Shown: positions 1 to 10,542 of the stretch, piece by piece
How the letters are laid out: each line of letters opens with the position of its first letter
Numbering within the stretch: position 1 is the stretch's first letter
Assembly (NCBI GenBank): GCA_905235675.1
Contig: CAJONC010000006.1
Span: 62,001 to 126,000 of the forward strand
Reading direction: 5' to 3'
DNA from: an uncultured Bacteroidales bacterium
Lineage (GTDB): Bacteria > Bacteroidota > Bacteroidia > Bacteroidales > UBA932
DNA length: 64,000 nucleotides
Program-made: the position numbers and the translations under genes
Notes under the pieces: model-generated
The model's input: the letters and a program-made list of their open reading frames with translations, nothing else
Told to the model about the DNA's origin: nothing
The model's database searches: none

Positions 1-729
1 CTATTGAATATTCTTTTCAACATAATCGTCAGTTATTAGCGCCAGGCCGGTCAGAACCAGATTGCTCACGATAAAAAGCGACTGTTTCATCCGCGTGGCA
101 AAATATGCCGCATCCCCGCCTGTAAACACCACGACGTTGTTGGGATGACGGCGTATATAGCCTTCAATTTCAAACATTATGCCCGAAATTACTCCCGCCT
201 CTATCGAGGAGTCCAGGGAATAGCCTTCAGAGGGCACCCTGGAGGGAATGTTCAGCAACGGCAGCGACTTGGAATAGCGGTTGAGCGACTTGAACCTCGT
301 GAGGCATCCGGGGGAGACGTTTCCTCCGCGGTATACACCGTCGCCGTCGATGAAATCGATAGTAAGGGTGGTTCCGAAATCAAACACCGTACAGGCCTTT
401 CCGCGGAACAGATACCTTACCGCGAGCAGCGACGCTGCTCGGTCGTAGGAAAGATGTTCCGGAAGGTCGTAGCGCTGGAGTATGTCCACATGATCCCTGT
501 CGAGTATCATCAGGTGCCTGCACTCCTTCCTCAACGCCTGCTCTTCGTCCGCCGTAAGCGGTTTTGCCGATATTATTCCCATCACGTCCGGTTTTTCCTT
601 CTCGGTAAGCGACAGGATGAACTCCAGCGCCTTTTCCCCCTGGAAACGGAAAGTCTTTCCGAGGGTTGTTCCCTCGGCCCAGGCGGCCTTCAGCGCCGTA
701 TTTCCCACCTCTATCAGCAAATTCGACAT
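1..729 (-). CDS. coaX: Type III pantothenate kinase
   Basis: MSNLLIEVGNTALKAAW N-terminus and DFGTTLTIDFID / GGNVSPG motifs of CoaX. Confidence 0.93.
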   Translation of the reverse strand: MSNLLIEVGNTALKAAWAEGTTLGKTFRFQGEKALEFILSLTEKEKPDVMGIISAKPLTADEEQALRKECRHLMILDRDHVDILQRYDLPEHLSYDRAASLLAVRYLFRGKACTVFDFGTTLTIDFIDGDGVYRGGNVSPGCLTRFKSLNRYSKSLPLLNIPSRVPSEGYSLDSSIEAGVISGIMFEIEGYIRRHPNNVVVFTGGDAAYFATRMKQSLFIVSNLVLTGLALITDDYVEKNIQ

Positions 730-750
730 AAAGCCTGCAAATTTACAAAA

Positions 751-3700
751 TTATCCCAACTTATTCAATAATGAATATGCCGACTGTAACGAATCCACTC
801 CGTGGGCGACTATTTTCAGCTTGGGACCTGTCTGTTTGAGTACGAAAGGAAGGTTTCCGGACGACACCGAGGACAGTATCTTTTCGAAAGTTTTCGATTC
901 GTAGTATCTGGAATGTTCTTCGCCCGTGAAGAAAGCTATACACATCCCGTTCTTTACTATTATCTTCTCAAAACCGAGCTGCATTCCAAGATTGCGCATC
1001 CTGACTACGTCGAAGAGATTCAGCACCTCCTGCGGCAGGCGGCCGAAACGGTCGGTCAGCTGCGAGGAAAGGATTTCGAGTTCCTTCTCGGAACCGAGGG
1101 AATCAAGCTGTTTGTAAATTCTTATCTTTTCGGCGGTTATATCTATGTAAGTATCGGGAATAAGAGCCTCCTGGTCGGTTTCTATAGTGCAGTCCGTAAG
1201 GAAGCGTTCCTTTCCGGCACGGGTTTTCACCCCAGTACCGATTTCTATTCCGAGTTCCTCCATGGCTTCCTCTATCACCTTCTGGTATGTCTCGAATCCC
1301 ATGTCCATTATGAAGCCGCTCTGTTCCGCACCGAGGAGATTTCCCGCGCCGCGTATGTCGAGGTCCTGCATTGCTATATTGAAGCCGCTGCCAAGGTCGG
1401 AGAATTCCTCTATCGCGTGGAGCCTGCGGCGGGCGTCTTCCGTTATCGAGGCGAAAGGAGGCACCACCAGATAACAGAAAGCCTTCCTGTTAGACCTGCC
1501 CACCCTTCCGCGGAGCTGATGCAGGTCGCTGAGGCCTATATTCTGCGCCTGGTTGATTATTATGGTGTTGGCGTTCGGGATGTCGAGGCCGTTTTCTATA
1601 ATGGTGGTACACAGCAGGATATCGTAGTCGCCACGGATAAAACCGAGCATCTTGTCTTCCAGTGTACGGGCGTCCATCTGTCCGTGGGCCAGGCATATTT
1701 TCGCATCCGGAACTATTCTCCGGAGTATGTTTTCTATATGCGGAAGTTCCTCGACCTTGTTATGCAGGAAGAAAACCTGTCCGCCCCTGTTGAGTTCGTA
1801 ATTTATTATGCCCTTAATTTCCGTCTCGTCGAAGAGCATTATCTCCGTATGCACGGGAATGCGGTTAGGCGGAGGAGTGTTAATTATGCTCATGTCCCTC
1901 GCTCCGAGAAGGGAGAACTGGAGGGTACGGGGGATGGGAGTTGCGGTAAGTGTCAGGGTGTCGATATTGGCCTTCATCTGCCGGAGTTTTTCCTTGGCTG
2001 AGACTCCGAACTTCTGTTCTTCATCTATTATCAGCAGTCCGATATCCCTGAATTTGAATCCTTCCCCGAGAATTTTGTGGGTTCCTATAAGTATATCTAT
2101 TTTCCCTTCCTCCAATTCCTTTTTTATCTGGCTTATCTGCTTGGCAGTACGCAGACGACTCACATATTCCACTTTGCACGGGAAGTTTTCAAGTCGGGAG
2201 GAAAAAGTATTATAATGTTGTAAAGCCAATATTGTAGTAGGGACAAGAACCGCAACTTGCTTTCCGTCGGCCACCGCCTTGAAAGCTGCCCTTATCGCTA
2301 TTTCCGTCTTGCCGAATCCTACATCCCCGCAGATAAGCCTGTCCATAGGGCAGTCATCTTCCATATCCCTTTTTACCGATGCTGTGGCAAGTTCCTGGTC
2401 GGGGGTATCCTCGAACATGAAGGAGGATTCAAGTTCATCCTGAAGATAACTGTCCGCGGAGAATGCAAAACCCTTAGTGGCCCTTCTCTTGGCATATAAC
2501 TGAATCAGATCCTTGGCAATATCCTTTACCTTGCTTTTGGCGTTCAGTTTCATGGTCGCCCATGTCTTCGTGCCAAGTTTGTTTATACGGGGCTGTTCAC
2601 CTTCGGAGGAACGGAACAGGGAGAGTTTGTTCAGGGCATGTACGGACACGAACACCACATCCCCGTCGCGGTAGGTAATCTTCACAACCTCCTTTACCCT
2701 TCCTTTATCGTCGTACATTCTCACCAGACCGCCGAAAATCCCGACTCCGTAATCGATATGCACCACATAATCCCCGACATTGAAGGAGTTGAGGTCGTTT
2801 ATTGTCAGCTGTTCGGATTTTTCTACGCTGCGGCGCATCCTGACACGGTGGAAACGGTCGAAAATCTCATGGTCGGAATAGCAGCATATTTTCTCGTCCT
2901 CGTCTGTGAAACCCTTGTGTATACCTGCTCCCTCCACAAAATCTGGCAGTACGCATCCCTCGCTCGTTATTATGGATTTTATCCTGTTCAACTGGGAACT
3001 TTTCTCCCCTATGATATACACTTTGTATCCTGCGTCCGTTTTCCTTCTGATATCTTCCTCCAGGAGATCGAAATTCTTGTTGAATACCGGCTGGGGAGAG
3101 ATATGGAACTTCAGGGCGTTTTCGCCATCGATTCCGAGAGGAATATCGAGGTAAACCTTCCTGAATCTTTCGGTCTTCGAAATGAAATCTTCCTTTTTAT
3201 AAAGGTCGTACGAGTCCATCCACACCACTGAATTGTCCGGAAGCAGGCTGAATACATAATCTCCAGTCTCGTCTTCTTCGCTCAGGCTGCCGCCGGTAAT
3301 GTCGACGGATTCACAGGCCTCCCTCGATATCTGGGTATTGGAGTCGAAAGAATTTATACTCTCCACTTCATCTCCCCAGAAAGATATGCGGTAAGGCTCG
3401 TTGTTGGAATAGGAAAATACGTCCAGCAGGGAACCCCTCACCGCAAATTGGCCTGGTGCGGACACAAAATCCACCCTCTCAAAACCTTTGGTCCCAAGTT
3501 TTTGGATCAGGTCCTCGAAATGAATCTCCATCCCTTTACGGACACTTATTATGGAATTCTCACTTATTCCGCCAGGGGAAATCTTTTCATTTATGGCTTC
3601 AGGATAACTTACTATGAAAACCTGCCCTGCCCTGAATTTTATTATTTCACTCAGGGCGGCCGTCCTCTGGACACTGATTGTAGATTTGTAATTGGATTTT

Positions 3701-3969
3701 TCTATTCCTTTTCCCGACTGGGGAAGGATGAATACCCTGTCGCCGCTTACCAGACTATAAAGGTCGGCCGCACAATATTCTGCAGATTCCCTGTCCGGAA
3801 GTATTATGAAATTTATGGTATCGGGGGCTGCATCGCTGAGTACGAACCACCTGGCGGACAAAAAAAGCCCGCCGCAGAATATTTCTTTTTCTGAAGATGC
3901 TATCCTGCCGCCGAGTTCCGATATCTTTTGCTTACAAATCTGTATAGGCTCTTTTTGAGTTTTCAACAT
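751..3969 (-). CDS. mfd: Transcription-repair coupling factor Mfd
   Basis: 1072 aa; CarD-like RNAP interaction region (GDYVVHIDYGVGIFGGL), helicase motifs GDVGFGKTEIAIRAAF, DEEQKFGV, QLRGRVGRS. Confidence 0.97.
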   Translation of the reverse strand: MLKTQKEPIQICKQKISELGGRIASSEKEIFCGGLFLSARWFVLSDAAPDTINFIILPDRESAEYCAADLYSLVSGDRVFILPQSGKGIEKSNYKSTISVQRTAALSEIIKFRAGQVFIVSYPEAINEKISPGGISENSIISVRKGMEIHFEDLIQKLGTKGFERVDFVSAPGQFAVRGSLLDVFSYSNNEPYRISFWGDEVESINSFDSNTQISREACESVDITGGSLSEEDETGDYVFSLLPDNSVVWMDSYDLYKKEDFISKTERFRKVYLDIPLGIDGENALKFHISPQPVFNKNFDLLEEDIRRKTDAGYKVYIIGEKSSQLNRIKSIITSEGCVLPDFVEGAGIHKGFTDEDEKICCYSDHEIFDRFHRVRMRRSVEKSEQLTINDLNSFNVGDYVVHIDYGVGIFGGLVRMYDDKGRVKEVVKITYRDGDVVFVSVHALNKLSLFRSSEGEQPRINKLGTKTWATMKLNAKSKVKDIAKDLIQLYAKRRATKGFAFSADSYLQDELESSFMFEDTPDQELATASVKRDMEDDCPMDRLICGDVGFGKTEIAIRAAFKAVADGKQVAVLVPTTILALQHYNTFSSRLENFPCKVEYVSRLRTAKQISQIKKELEEGKIDILIGTHKILGEGFKFRDIGLLIIDEEQKFGVSAKEKLRQMKANIDTLTLTATPIPRTLQFSLLGARDMSIINTPPPNRIPVHTEIMLFDETEIKGIINYELNRGGQVFFLHNKVEELPHIENILRRIVPDAKICLAHGQMDARTLEDKMLGFIRGDYDILLCTTIIENGLDIPNANTIIINQAQNIGLSDLHQLRGRVGRSNRKAFCYLVVPPFASITEDARRRLHAIEEFSDLGSGFNIAMQDLDIRGAGNLLGAEQSGFIMDMGFETYQKVIEEAMEELGIEIGTGVKTRAGKERFLTDCTIETDQEALIPDTYIDITAEKIRIYKQLDSLGSEKELEILSSQLTDRFGRLPQEVLNLFDVVRMRNLGMQLGFEKIIVKNGMCIAFFTGEEHSRYYESKTFEKILSSVSSGNLPFVLKQTGPKLKIVAHGVDSLQSAYSLLNKLG

Positions 3970-4226
3970 CAGTGCAAAAAAATCAGTTTATATCCTGTTG
4001 ATAACCCTGTTCATAAACTTTTGATAAGTACTGCACTGTAATGTTCCTGCAGTTTTCAACCTGGACCAAAAAGGAAATCAATAGGGTTTTCAACAGTTTA
4101 AAAATTTATAACAATTTATCAATTAAAGTGTTGTAGAGTTATAAACATTTCAACACTTCAATAAAATAAATCATCTCTTAAATAAAAAGAACTATATTTG
4201 TATATGAAACTTTAAAAACGGGACAG
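3970..4226. promoter_or_regulatory. AT-rich divergent intergenic region with three phased TGTTGATAA-like 9-mers; candidate DnaA-binding/oriC-like or regulatory region
   Basis: TGTTGATAA 3996-4004, TGTTCATAA 4008-4016, TTTTGATAA 4019-4027, followed by a very AT-rich stretch 4090-4200; TATATTTG promoter-like box near 4193-4200. Confidence 0.4.
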
Positions 4227-5246
4227 ATGTCTGATTTCAACCCTCACGATACAAACGAAGGCAAAGATAAGGATTTGGACGGAATAATCCGCCCGCAGGA
4301 GCTTGAAGAATTTACGGGACAGCGCGAAATTGTCTCAAATCTCAAAGTATATATCCAGGCGGCCAAGTTGCGTGGGGAGTCCCTGGACCATACCCTGCTG
4401 CACGGCCCTCCGGGTTTGGGGAAGACTACCCTGGCGCATATCATTGCGAACGAGATGGGGGTGAATATGAAGATTACTTCGGGCCCCGTACTGATGCGTC
4501 CGGGGGATTTGGCCGGCCTGCTCACTTCCCTCGAACCGGGAGACGTGCTGTTCATCGACGAGATTCACCGTCTCCCTCCTGAGGTCGAGGAGTATCTCTA
4601 CTCCGCAATGGAAGATTATGTGATAGATATAATGATAGACAAGGGGCCCGGTGCGAGGTCCGTGCGCATCTCCCTGAATCCTTTCACTCTCGTGGGTGCC
4701 ACCACCCGCAGCGGCCTCCTTACCGCACCTCTCCGCGCCCGCTTTGGAATCAACTGCGCTCTCGAATACTATGATTCCTCCGACCTTGTGAGGATAGTTA
4801 AGCGCAGCGCCTCCATACTTAAAGTGGATATAGATGATGCGGCCGCCACCGAGATAGCCATGCGAAGCCGCGGAACTCCGCGTATCTGCAATGCGCTGCT
4901 GAGAAGGGTGAGGGATTTCGCACAGGTGGAAGGAAGCGGCGTAATTGACTTGCCTATAGCAAAATACGCTCTTGACAAGTTGCATATAGATACTCTCGGT
5001 CTGGATTCCACCGACAACAGGATACTCCGCACAATTATAGAAAAATTCAAGGGAGGTCCCGTAGGTGCCAATACCCTGGCCACTGCAATCAGCGAGGATC
5101 AGGGAACCTATGAAGAAGTGTACGAGCCTTTCCTGATAAAGGAAGGATTCATACTCAGGACACAGCGCGGACGCATCGCCACGGATCTGGCGTACCGTCA
5201 TCTAAAGCTTGACAAGCCGGATAATGGCGACAATACCCTCTTTTAG
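4227..5246 (+). CDS. ruvB: Holliday junction branch migration helicase RuvB
   Basis: [51 protein letters not shown]. Confidence 0.98.
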   Translation: MSDFNPHDTNEGKDKDLDGIIRPQELEEFTGQREIVSNLKVYIQAAKLRGESLDHTLLHGPPGLGKTTLAHIIANEMGVNMKITSGPVLMRPGDLAGLLTSLEPGDVLFIDEIHRLPPEVEEYLYSAMEDYVIDIMIDKGPGARSVRISLNPFTLVGATTRSGLLTAPLRARFGINCALEYYDSSDLVRIVKRSASILKVDIDDAAATEIAMRSRGTPRICNALLRRVRDFAQVEGSGVIDLPIAKYALDKLHIDTLGLDSTDNRILRTIIEKFKGGPVGANTLATAISEDQGTYEEVYEPFLIKEGFILRTQRGRIATDLAYRHLKLDKPDNGDNTLF

Positions 5247-5305
5247 TATTGCTCATCTCGCGAAAAATGAGTAAAATTGCAGACTTTTTTAATCTACGAT
5301 AAAAA

Positions 5306-7252
5306 ATGGCAGATAAACTCAATTCCAAGATTCCTGACGGGCCTTTGGCGGAAAAGTGGACAAAGCGCAAGTCGGAAATTCATCTGGTAAGTCCCAACAA
5401 CAAGCGTAAACTCGAGGTAATAGTGGTCGGTACCGGCCTTGGCGGAGCATCCGCAGCTGCATCTCTCGGAGAACTTGGCTACAATGTCAAGATATTCTGT
5501 ATAAGCGACTCTCCGCGTCGTGCCCACTCCATTGCAGCCCAGGGTGGTATCAATGCCGCAAAGAACTATCAGAACGACAACGATTCCGTCTACAGGCTTT
5601 TCTATGATACGATAAAGGGAGGCGACTATCGTTCCCGCGAGGCGAATGTATTCCGTCTTGCAGAAGTGAGCGCTGCCATTATCGACCAGTGTGTCGCACA
5701 GGGTATTCCTTTCGCACGCGAATATGGCGGATATCTTGCCAACCGTTCTTTCGGCGGTGTGCAGGTCAGCCGTACTTTCTACGCCCGCGGACAAACCGGA
5801 CAGCAGCTGCTTCTGGGTGCGTACGCATCTTTGAACAAGGAAATTGCTGCAGGAACAGTCAAGAGTTATCCCCGTCATGAGATGCTCGACATCGTGGTTA
5901 TCAACGGCGAAGCCAAGGGTATAATTGCCCGCAATCTCGTTACCGGCGAGCTGGAGCGTTTCGGAGCCCATGCAGTGGTGCTGGCTACAGGAGGATATGG
6001 AAATACTTACTTCCTTTCCACCAATGCAATGAACAGCAACGGTTCCGCGGCGATGCAGTGCTACCGCAAGGGATCCTACTTCGCCAATCCCTGCTTTGCC
6101 CAGATTCACCCTACCTGTATCCCCGTTCACGGCGAGCAGCAGTGCAAACTTACCCTAATGAGCGAGAGTCTCCGCAACGACGGACGTATCTGGGTACCCA
6201 AGAAACTGGAAGATGTGGAGAAACTCCGCAAGCACGAAATCAAGGCTTCCCAGATCCCTGAGGAGGACCGCGATTACTATCTCGAGCGCAGGTATCCGGC
6301 CTTCGGCAACCTTGTTCCCCGCGACGTAGCTTCACGTGCCGCCAAGGAGCGCTGCGACGCCGGGTTCGGTGTAAATGAGACCGGTAAGGCCGTGTTCCTT
6401 GATTTCTCCGACGCCATCCGCCGTCTCGGCCATCAGAAAGTCGCCGAAAGGTATGGCAACCTCTTCGAAATGTATGAGAAAATAACAGCTTCTTCCCCTT
6501 GGGAGGAGCCTATGATGATTTATCCCGCCATCCACTATACTATGGGAGGTATCTGGGTAGATTACGATCTCCAGACCACTATTCCTGGCCTGTATGCGAT
6601 AGGCGAAGCCAACTTCTCCGACCATGGTGGAAACCGCCTCGGCGCATCCGCCCTCATGCAGGGACTTGCCGACGGATATTTCGTTATCCCCGTTACCATA
6701 GGAGATTATCTTTCCAAGAAATTCGCAGAGCCCAAGACCGATATAAACGCTCCCGAGTTCACGGTTGCCGAAAGGGGCGTACAGGAACGCATAGACCGTC
6801 TGTTCGCAATCAATGGTACTGAAACCGTGGATTCCATTCATAAGGAACTCGGCCATATCATGTGGGAATATGTCGGCATGGCCCGCGATGAGGAAGGTCT
6901 TAAGAAAGCTATAAAGGAGATAAAGGAACTCCGCGAGCGCTTCTACAAGAATGTGAAGGTTCCCGGAACCCAGTACGAATTCAATCAGGAACTGGAGAAG
7001 GCTCTCCGTCTGGAAGATTTCTTCGATATAGGTGAACTTATGGCTTATGACGCCCTGAACCGCAGGGAATCCTGCGGCGGACATTTCCGTGTGGAAAGCC
7101 AGACGGAGGAAGGTGAAGCCAAGCGTGACGACGCCAACTTCATGTATGTGGCGGCCTGGGAATACAAGGGAGAGGGTGTTGAACCCGAACTTCACAAGGA
7201 AGATCTCAATTATGAGTTTATAGAGGTTAAAACGCGTAACTATAAAGATTAA
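5306..7252 (+). CDS. sdhA: Succinate dehydrogenase/fumarate reductase flavoprotein subunit
   Basis: [23 protein letters not shown]-binding; [27 protein letters not shown]. Confidence 0.95.
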   Translation: MADKLNSKIPDGPLAEKWTKRKSEIHLVSPNNKRKLEVIVVGTGLGGASAAASLGELGYNVKIFCISDSPRRAHSIAAQGGINAAKNYQNDNDSVYRLFYDTIKGGDYRSREANVFRLAEVSAAIIDQCVAQGIPFAREYGGYLANRSFGGVQVSRTFYARGQTGQQLLLGAYASLNKEIAAGTVKSYPRHEMLDIVVINGEAKGIIARNLVTGELERFGAHAVVLATGGYGNTYFLSTNAMNSNGSAAMQCYRKGSYFANPCFAQIHPTCIPVHGEQQCKLTLMSESLRNDGRIWVPKKLEDVEKLRKHEIKASQIPEEDRDYYLERRYPAFGNLVPRDVASRAAKERCDAGFGVNETGKAVFLDFSDAIRRLGHQKVAERYGNLFEMYEKITASSPWEEPMMIYPAIHYTMGGIWVDYDLQTTIPGLYAIGEANFSDHGGNRLGASALMQGLADGYFVIPVTIGDYLSKKFAEPKTDINAPEFTVAERGVQERIDRLFAINGTETVDSIHKELGHIMWEYVGMARDEEGLKKAIKEIKELRERFYKNVKVPGTQYEFNQELEKALRLEDFFDIGELMAYDALNRRESCGGHFRVESQTEEGEAKRDDANFMYVAAWEYKGEGVEPELHKEDLNYEFIEVKTRNYKD

Positions 7253-7258
7253 GGACGT

Positions 7259-8002
7259 ATGAACTTCAACATTAAAGTATGGCGTCAGCTTAACGCCAAG
7301 ACAAAGGGACATTTCGAAACATATCACATTGAAGATATAGAATCCGATGCTTCTTTTCTGGAGATGCTCGACATCCTTAACGAAAAGTTGATCCGCGAAG
7401 GAATTGACCCCATTTCTTTCGACCATGACTGCCGCGAGGGTATCTGCGGTGCATGTTCCCTCTATATAGACGGCAGGGCTCACGGTCCGGACGACCATGT
7501 GACTACCTGCCAGCTGTTCATGCGTCATTTCAAGGATGGTGCAACCATTACCGTAGAACCCTGGAGGAGTTCTGCATTTCCTGTGATTAAAGACCTTGTG
7601 GTGGACCGCAGGGCTTATGACAAGATTCTCCAGGCAGGTGGTTTCATTACCGTCCGTACTGGTTCCGCACAGGATGCCAACAATATCCTTATCGGTCACG
7701 ATACCGCCGAGGAGAGTATGGATGCTGCCGCCTGCATAGGTTGCGGTGCCTGCGTGGCTACCTGCAAGAATGGTTCTGCAATGCTCTTTGTGGCTGCACG
7801 CGTAAGTTCCCTCGCCCTCCTTCCCCAGGGAAAGGTTGAGGCGAAGAAACGCGCCCGTGCGATGGTTAAGAAGATGGACGAACTCGGATTCGGCAACTGT
7901 ACGAATACGCGTGCATGCGAACTTGAATGCCCCAAGGGTATTTCAGTTTCGCATATAGCCCGTCTTAACCGCGAGTATCTAAAGGCTAAATTCTCCGAGT
8001 AA
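7259..8002 (+). CDS. sdhB: Succinate dehydrogenase/fumarate reductase iron-sulfur subunit
   Basis: [48 protein letters not shown] Fe-S motifs. Confidence 0.95.
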   Translation: MNFNIKVWRQLNAKTKGHFETYHIEDIESDASFLEMLDILNEKLIREGIDPISFDHDCREGICGACSLYIDGRAHGPDDHVTTCQLFMRHFKDGATITVEPWRSSAFPVIKDLVVDRRAYDKILQAGGFITVRTGSAQDANNILIGHDTAEESMDAAACIGCGACVATCKNGSAMLFVAARVSSLALLPQGKVEAKKRARAMVKKMDELGFGNCTNTRACELECPKGISVSHIARLNREYLKAKFSE

Positions 8003-9217
8003 TTACCAGAGAAAATTATTGAAGGGGTAACGCCCTGCATGTATCTCCGCCACCATCTTGTAGATGTCGTGGCGGAGTTTTTCTATGTTGGTCCTGTTAA
8101 TAGCAGAAATAAAGATGCAGGGAGTTTTTTCCTGAGCAATCCAGGTGTTTTTGAGTTCATCCAGAGTAAGGTTTATCTTTGTTTTGGGCTCCAGCGAAAA
8201 CTCGTCGTATTCCTGATATTTATAGGCATCTATCTTATTGAAAACCACGTATACAGGCTTGTTTCCGGCACCAATTTCCTTAAGGGTTTTCTCTACAACT
8301 TCCATCTGTTCTTCGAAGTCTGGATGTGAGATATCTACAACATGAATCAGTATATCCGCTTCGCGCACTTCGTCCAGGGTGCTCTTGAATGCTTCTATCA
8401 GCTGGGTAGGGAGTTTTCGGATGAATCCTACCGTATCGCTGAGCAGGAAGGGCACGTTTTCTATGACAACCTTGCGTACTGTGGTATCGAGAGTTGCAAA
8501 CAGTTTGTTTTCGGCAAAAACATCGGATTTGGCAAGCAGGTTCATAAGGGTGCTTTTACCCACGTTTGTATAGCCTACAAGGGCCGCACGGACCAGATTT
8601 CCCCTGTTTCCGCGCTGAGTGGCCATCTGCCTGTCTATCTTGCTCAATTCGTCGTTAAGGCGGCTTATACGCTGTTTTACGATACGCCTGTCGACTTCTA
8701 TCTGGGTTTCGCCCATACCGCCTCTGGTACCCATGCCGCCCCTCTGTCTTTCGAGGTGGGTCCACATTCCTGCAAGCCGTGGAAGCATGTAGTTTAGACG
8801 GGCTATTTCCACCTGTGTTTTTGCATAGGCAGTCTGGGCCCTTTGGGTGAAAATTTCGAGAATGAGGCTTGTCCTGTCTATTACAGCCGCAGATTTGATA
8901 ACTTTTTCAATATTGCGTTGCTGCATTCCGGTCAGTTCATCGTCGAAGATGCAGTAACTTATGTTGTTTTCTTCGCAATACTGTTGTATTTCAGCAAGTT
9001 TACCGCTTCTTATATAGGTTGCCTTGTCGGGTTTGTCCACCCTCTGGATGAACTTTTTATCGCCTTTGGCACCGGCTGTTTCCGCCAGAAATTCGAGTTC
9101 GTCAAGGTATTCCATAACCTTGGATTCTTCATCGTTCTGGCGAATGATTCCTACAAATACGGCTTTCTCTGTTTTTTCAGGGTTGGTCTCGAACATTTTC
9201 TTATTGAAAAAGCCCAT
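8003..9217 (-). CDS. hflX: GTPase HflX
   Basis: ERQRGGMGTRGGMGETQIEVDRR, GYTNVGKSTLMN, DTVGFIRKLP. Confidence 0.95.
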   Translation of the reverse strand: MGFFNKKMFETNPEKTEKAVFVGIIRQNDEESKVMEYLDELEFLAETAGAKGDKKFIQRVDKPDKATYIRSGKLAEIQQYCEENNISYCIFDDELTGMQQRNIEKVIKSAAVIDRTSLILEIFTQRAQTAYAKTQVEIARLNYMLPRLAGMWTHLERQRGGMGTRGGMGETQIEVDRRIVKQRISRLNDELSKIDRQMATQRGNRGNLVRAALVGYTNVGKSTLMNLLAKSDVFAENKLFATLDTTVRKVVIENVPFLLSDTVGFIRKLPTQLIEAFKSTLDEVREADILIHVVDISHPDFEEQMEVVEKTLKEIGAGNKPVYVVFNKIDAYKYQEYDEFSLEPKTKINLTLDELKNTWIAQEKTPCIFISAINRTNIEKLRHDIYKMVAEIHAGRYPFNNFLW

Positions 9218-9236
9218 CCGGTTGGGGACGGGCTTA
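9210..9236 (-). terminator. Putative rho-independent terminator downstream of tonB, overlapping the hflX start
   Basis: On minus strand AAGCCCGTCCCCAACCGGATGGGCTTTTT: stem AGCCC/GGGCT plus T-run. Confidence 0.6.
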
Positions 9237-9262
9237 AACTTTTAAATTTCAACTATTACGAA

Positions 9263-9949
9263 TTAGCGGAGCTGGAAGATAACAGGGAAGGTGTAGGTAA
9301 CCTTCACTGCGCGGTCACGCTGCTTTCCAGGAGTCCACTTAGGGGAACTCTGAACTACGCGAACAGCCTCTTTGTCGAGGGAAGGGTCAACTCCACGTAC
9401 AACCTTGACGTTGGATACGCTTCCGTCGGTTCCCACTACAAACTGCAGGATTACGCGGCCCTGAATACCGTTTTCCTTAGCGATTTCAGGATAATTCAAG
9501 CGCTCGTTCACCCATTTGCTGAAAGCGTTAGGGTCGCCTCCGAGGAATGTAGGCTTTTCTTCCACTATTGCGAAAGGAATGGCCTCTTCTTCGATGACCT
9601 CTTCTTCTACAGTTTCAACATAGTCGATAATATCCACACCGATTTTGGCGTCATCCTCAATGCTGATGATCTTGTCATCAATTTCAAGTTCGTCATCAAT
9701 GATGTCAATCTGGTCGGAAAGAAGAACCTGGGGAGTTTCCGGTGGCGGGGGAGGAGTTTCCTGGGTGATAGGAATCATTTCTTCCTCAATGATCTGGGTT
9801 ACATCTGCCTCGAGAACTTTTTCCTTGCCTTCCTTTGCACTGTACTCGAAAGCACCGTACACAGCGAGCAGGGCAAGCACGAAACCTACCTCTACAAAGA
9901 GAAGTTTCTTGTTCTCCAGACTGGCTTTTTCTGTTTTCTTAACTTCCAT
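9263..9949 (-). CDS. tonB: TonB family energy transducer
   Basis: N-terminal TM, PPPPPETP proline stretch, C-terminal GIQGRVILQFVVGTDGSVSNVKVVRGVDPSLDKEAVRVV. Confidence 0.9.
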   Translation of the reverse strand: MEVKKTEKASLENKKLLFVEVGFVLALLAVYGAFEYSAKEGKEKVLEADVTQIIEEEMIPITQETPPPPPETPQVLLSDQIDIIDDELEIDDKIISIEDDAKIGVDIIDYVETVEEEVIEEEAIPFAIVEEKPTFLGGDPNAFSKWVNERLNYPEIAKENGIQGRVILQFVVGTDGSVSNVKVVRGVDPSLDKEAVRVVQSSPKWTPGKQRDRAVKVTYTFPVIFQLR

Positions 9950-10099
9950 ATCTGTCTTAAATTATCATTCTTATTCTTTCGAATATCCTTTCAATATTCA
10001 TTCCAAAGGTATGAATAATAAATTTGAATATCAAATTTTTATTAAAAATCCTACATCTTAATTATTAGTTGTACCTTTGCAGAATCAATTTTTGCTGTT

Positions 10100-10534
10100 A
10101 TGGTAAGGTATTTTTATGAGGATATCAAGTTTGAATTCAAGAACAAACTTCTGAACAACAGGTGGCTTAAATTCGTTGCAGGAAGCGAGGTATGTACCCT
10201 CGGGGATGTCAACATAATCTTCTGTTCAGACAATTATCTTCTCGATATCAACATGAAGTATCTCCAGCATGATTACTTTACCGACATAATCACTTTCGAC
10301 TACAGGGAAGGGGATGTGCTTTCCGGAGATCTGTTTATCAGCATAGATTCCGTCAGGGACAATGCGGAGTTCTATGGAGTAGAATTCAGCGACGAGTTGA
10401 ACAGGGTGATTGTTCACGGGCTTCTCCATATTATCGGATATGACGACCATACTGAGGATGATCAGAAACAGATGAGGGCAAAGGAAGATTATTATCTTTC
10501 GCTTCGTCCCGTTGTATGCGGAACTTCCAAGTAA
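10100..10534 (+). CDS. ybeY: Endoribonuclease YbeY / rRNA maturation factor
   Basis: [19 protein letters not shown] metal-binding motif. Confidence 0.94.
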   Translation: MVRYFYEDIKFEFKNKLLNNRWLKFVAGSEVCTLGDVNIIFCSDNYLLDINMKYLQHDYFTDIITFDYREGDVLSGDLFISIDSVRDNAEFYGVEFSDELNRVIVHGLLHIIGYDDHTEDDQKQMRAKEDYYLSLRPVVCGTSK

Positions 10535-10542
10535 GTTTGACA

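Noticed and set aside
802-2001. 399 aa plus-strand ORF antisense to mfd
   Set aside because: Opposite strand of intact Mfd; no domain-like sequence.
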